6,067 nucleotides of DNA, taken from positions 1 to 6,067 of the forward strand of contig JAIBBE010000140.1 of assembly GCA_019694835.1 (NCBI GenBank). The letters are read 5' to 3'. The DNA is from Fimbriimonadaceae bacterium (lineage in GTDB: Bacteria; Armatimonadota; Fimbriimonadia; Fimbriimonadales; Fimbriimonadaceae). The notes under the pieces were generated by a model. It was given only the letters and a program-made list of their open reading frames with translations, was not told the origin of the DNA and searched no databases. This document shows positions 5,577 through 6,067 of this stretch, one piece after another (within the stretch, counting starts at the first letter, position 1; each line of letters starts with the position of its first letter). The translations under genes and the position numbers were made by a program.

Positions 5577-6067
5577 ATGAGTGAGTTACCTTTGAGCGAT
5601 TGTGCGCTGTTTCTCGATCTCGATGGCACGGTGCTCGAAATTGCCGCCGAACCTGAAGGCGTCGTAGTTCCTGCGGCTCTGGCAGATACGTTGCGCTTGC
5701 TAGAGGGCCGGCTCGATGGGGCTCTGGCCGTGCTGACGGGCCGGCCGATCGCAGATGTCGATCGCTTGCTCAATCCCATGGCGCCGATAGCTGCGGGGAT
5801 TCACGGGGCCGAGCTCCGGACACAACCGGGTGGCACCGTAAGGCTTCTGGCGAACGCCGTTGATGCGACGATCGTCGAGGCTGTTAGGCACCTTGCCGGA
5901 ACCGTCGATGGGGCGCTCGTTGAGCTGAAACCCGCTTCGGTTGCGTTGCACTACCGCCGTGCACCGCAGGCGGAGGCGCAGATCGAATTGGCTTTGAACA
6001 ACATCGTCGCTCGCGGCCCCAAGCACCTGATCCTATGCCGCGGTCGCAAGGTATTCGAAATCGTTCC
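5577..6067 (+). CDS. otsB: Trehalose-6-phosphate phosphatase, N-terminal part (runs off the right edge)
   Basis: OtsB removes phosphate from trehalose 6-phosphate, the second step of the OtsA/OtsB pathway that makes trehalose for osmotic and desiccation protection. It is a cytoplasmic HAD-superfamily enzyme. The first 163 codons are present of an expected 240-270. HAD motif I is 'LFLDLDGT' (11-18), with nucleophile Asp14 and Asp16. Motif II is 'VLTGRP' (52-57), with Thr54. 'GIHGAELR' (74-81) is a trehalose-phosphatase signature and separates it from general HAD phosphatases. Later motifs III and IV lie outside the window. The ATG at 5577 places motif I at the usual distance from the N-terminus. 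GGGAG (5561-5565) is 11 bases upstream, a rather long spacing. otsA may follow downstream. The gene looks like host chromosome rather than element cargo. Confidence 0.93.
   Translation, partial: MSELPLSDCALFLDLDGTVLEIAAEPEGVVVPAALADTLRLLEGRLDGALAVLTGRPIADVDRLLNPMAPIAAGIHGAELRTQPGGTVRLLANAVDATIVEAVRHLAGTVDGALVELKPASVALHYRRAPQAEAQIELALNNIVARGPKHLILCRGRKVFEIV

Noticed and set aside
1..6067. CRISPR array, tandem repeats or structural RNA genes
   Set aside because: I saw no regularly spaced repeats and no tRNA or rRNA sequence on either strand.

Overview
The window looks like an accessory region of a high-GC proteobacterium, most likely an alphaproteobacterium. I infer this from the G+C-rich coding DNA, the IS5/IS1031-type transposase start, the AlpA and Prim-Pol protein types, and a trehalose phosphatase of the kind common in Rhizobiales and relatives. 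The host cannot be named from the sequence alone.

Layout, left to right. (1) Positions 1 to about 107 are the 5' end of an IS5-family insertion sequence on the minus strand. It interrupts hsdS after about 17 codons. (2) The intact hsdM gene (159-1712, minus) encodes the modification subunit of a type I restriction-modification system, and the broken hsdS overlaps its stop codon as TAATG. (3) A 251-bp divergent intergenic region (1713-1963) contains a 7-bp dyad. (4) A plus-strand gene for an unrecognised 298-aa protein (1964-2860) has a central coiled coil and a C-terminal helix-rich, possibly DNA-binding domain. It is followed directly by a good candidate intrinsic terminator. (5) A compact plus-strand cluster follows: an AlpA-type regulator/excisionase (2972-3181, TTG start), a Prim-Pol primase/polymerase (3206-3943), the primase's apparent C-terminal winged-helix part cut off by an in-frame TAG (3944-4267), an unrecognised 238-aa protein (4320-5036), and a small Cys/His HGGXTG-like protein (5033-5311) overlapping it as ATGA. 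(6) After 265 bp with no convincing gene comes the 5' part of otsB, trehalose-6-phosphate phosphatase (5577 to the window end), which looks like ordinary chromosomal DNA.

How it fits together. AlpA plus a Prim-Pol primase plus small phage-like proteins is the core of many integrative elements and phage satellites. AlpA controls excision, the primase starts element DNA synthesis, and the restriction-modification genes are typical cargo. Two lesions, the IS in hsdS and the nonsense codon in the primase, suggest an element that is decaying or being tamed. No integrase, relaxase or hsdR is in view, so element type and boundaries remain inference. The points most worth checking are the in-frame TAG in the primase, the IS-broken hsdS, the hairpin covering the alpA ribosome-binding site, and the 238-aa/HGGXTG gene pair.
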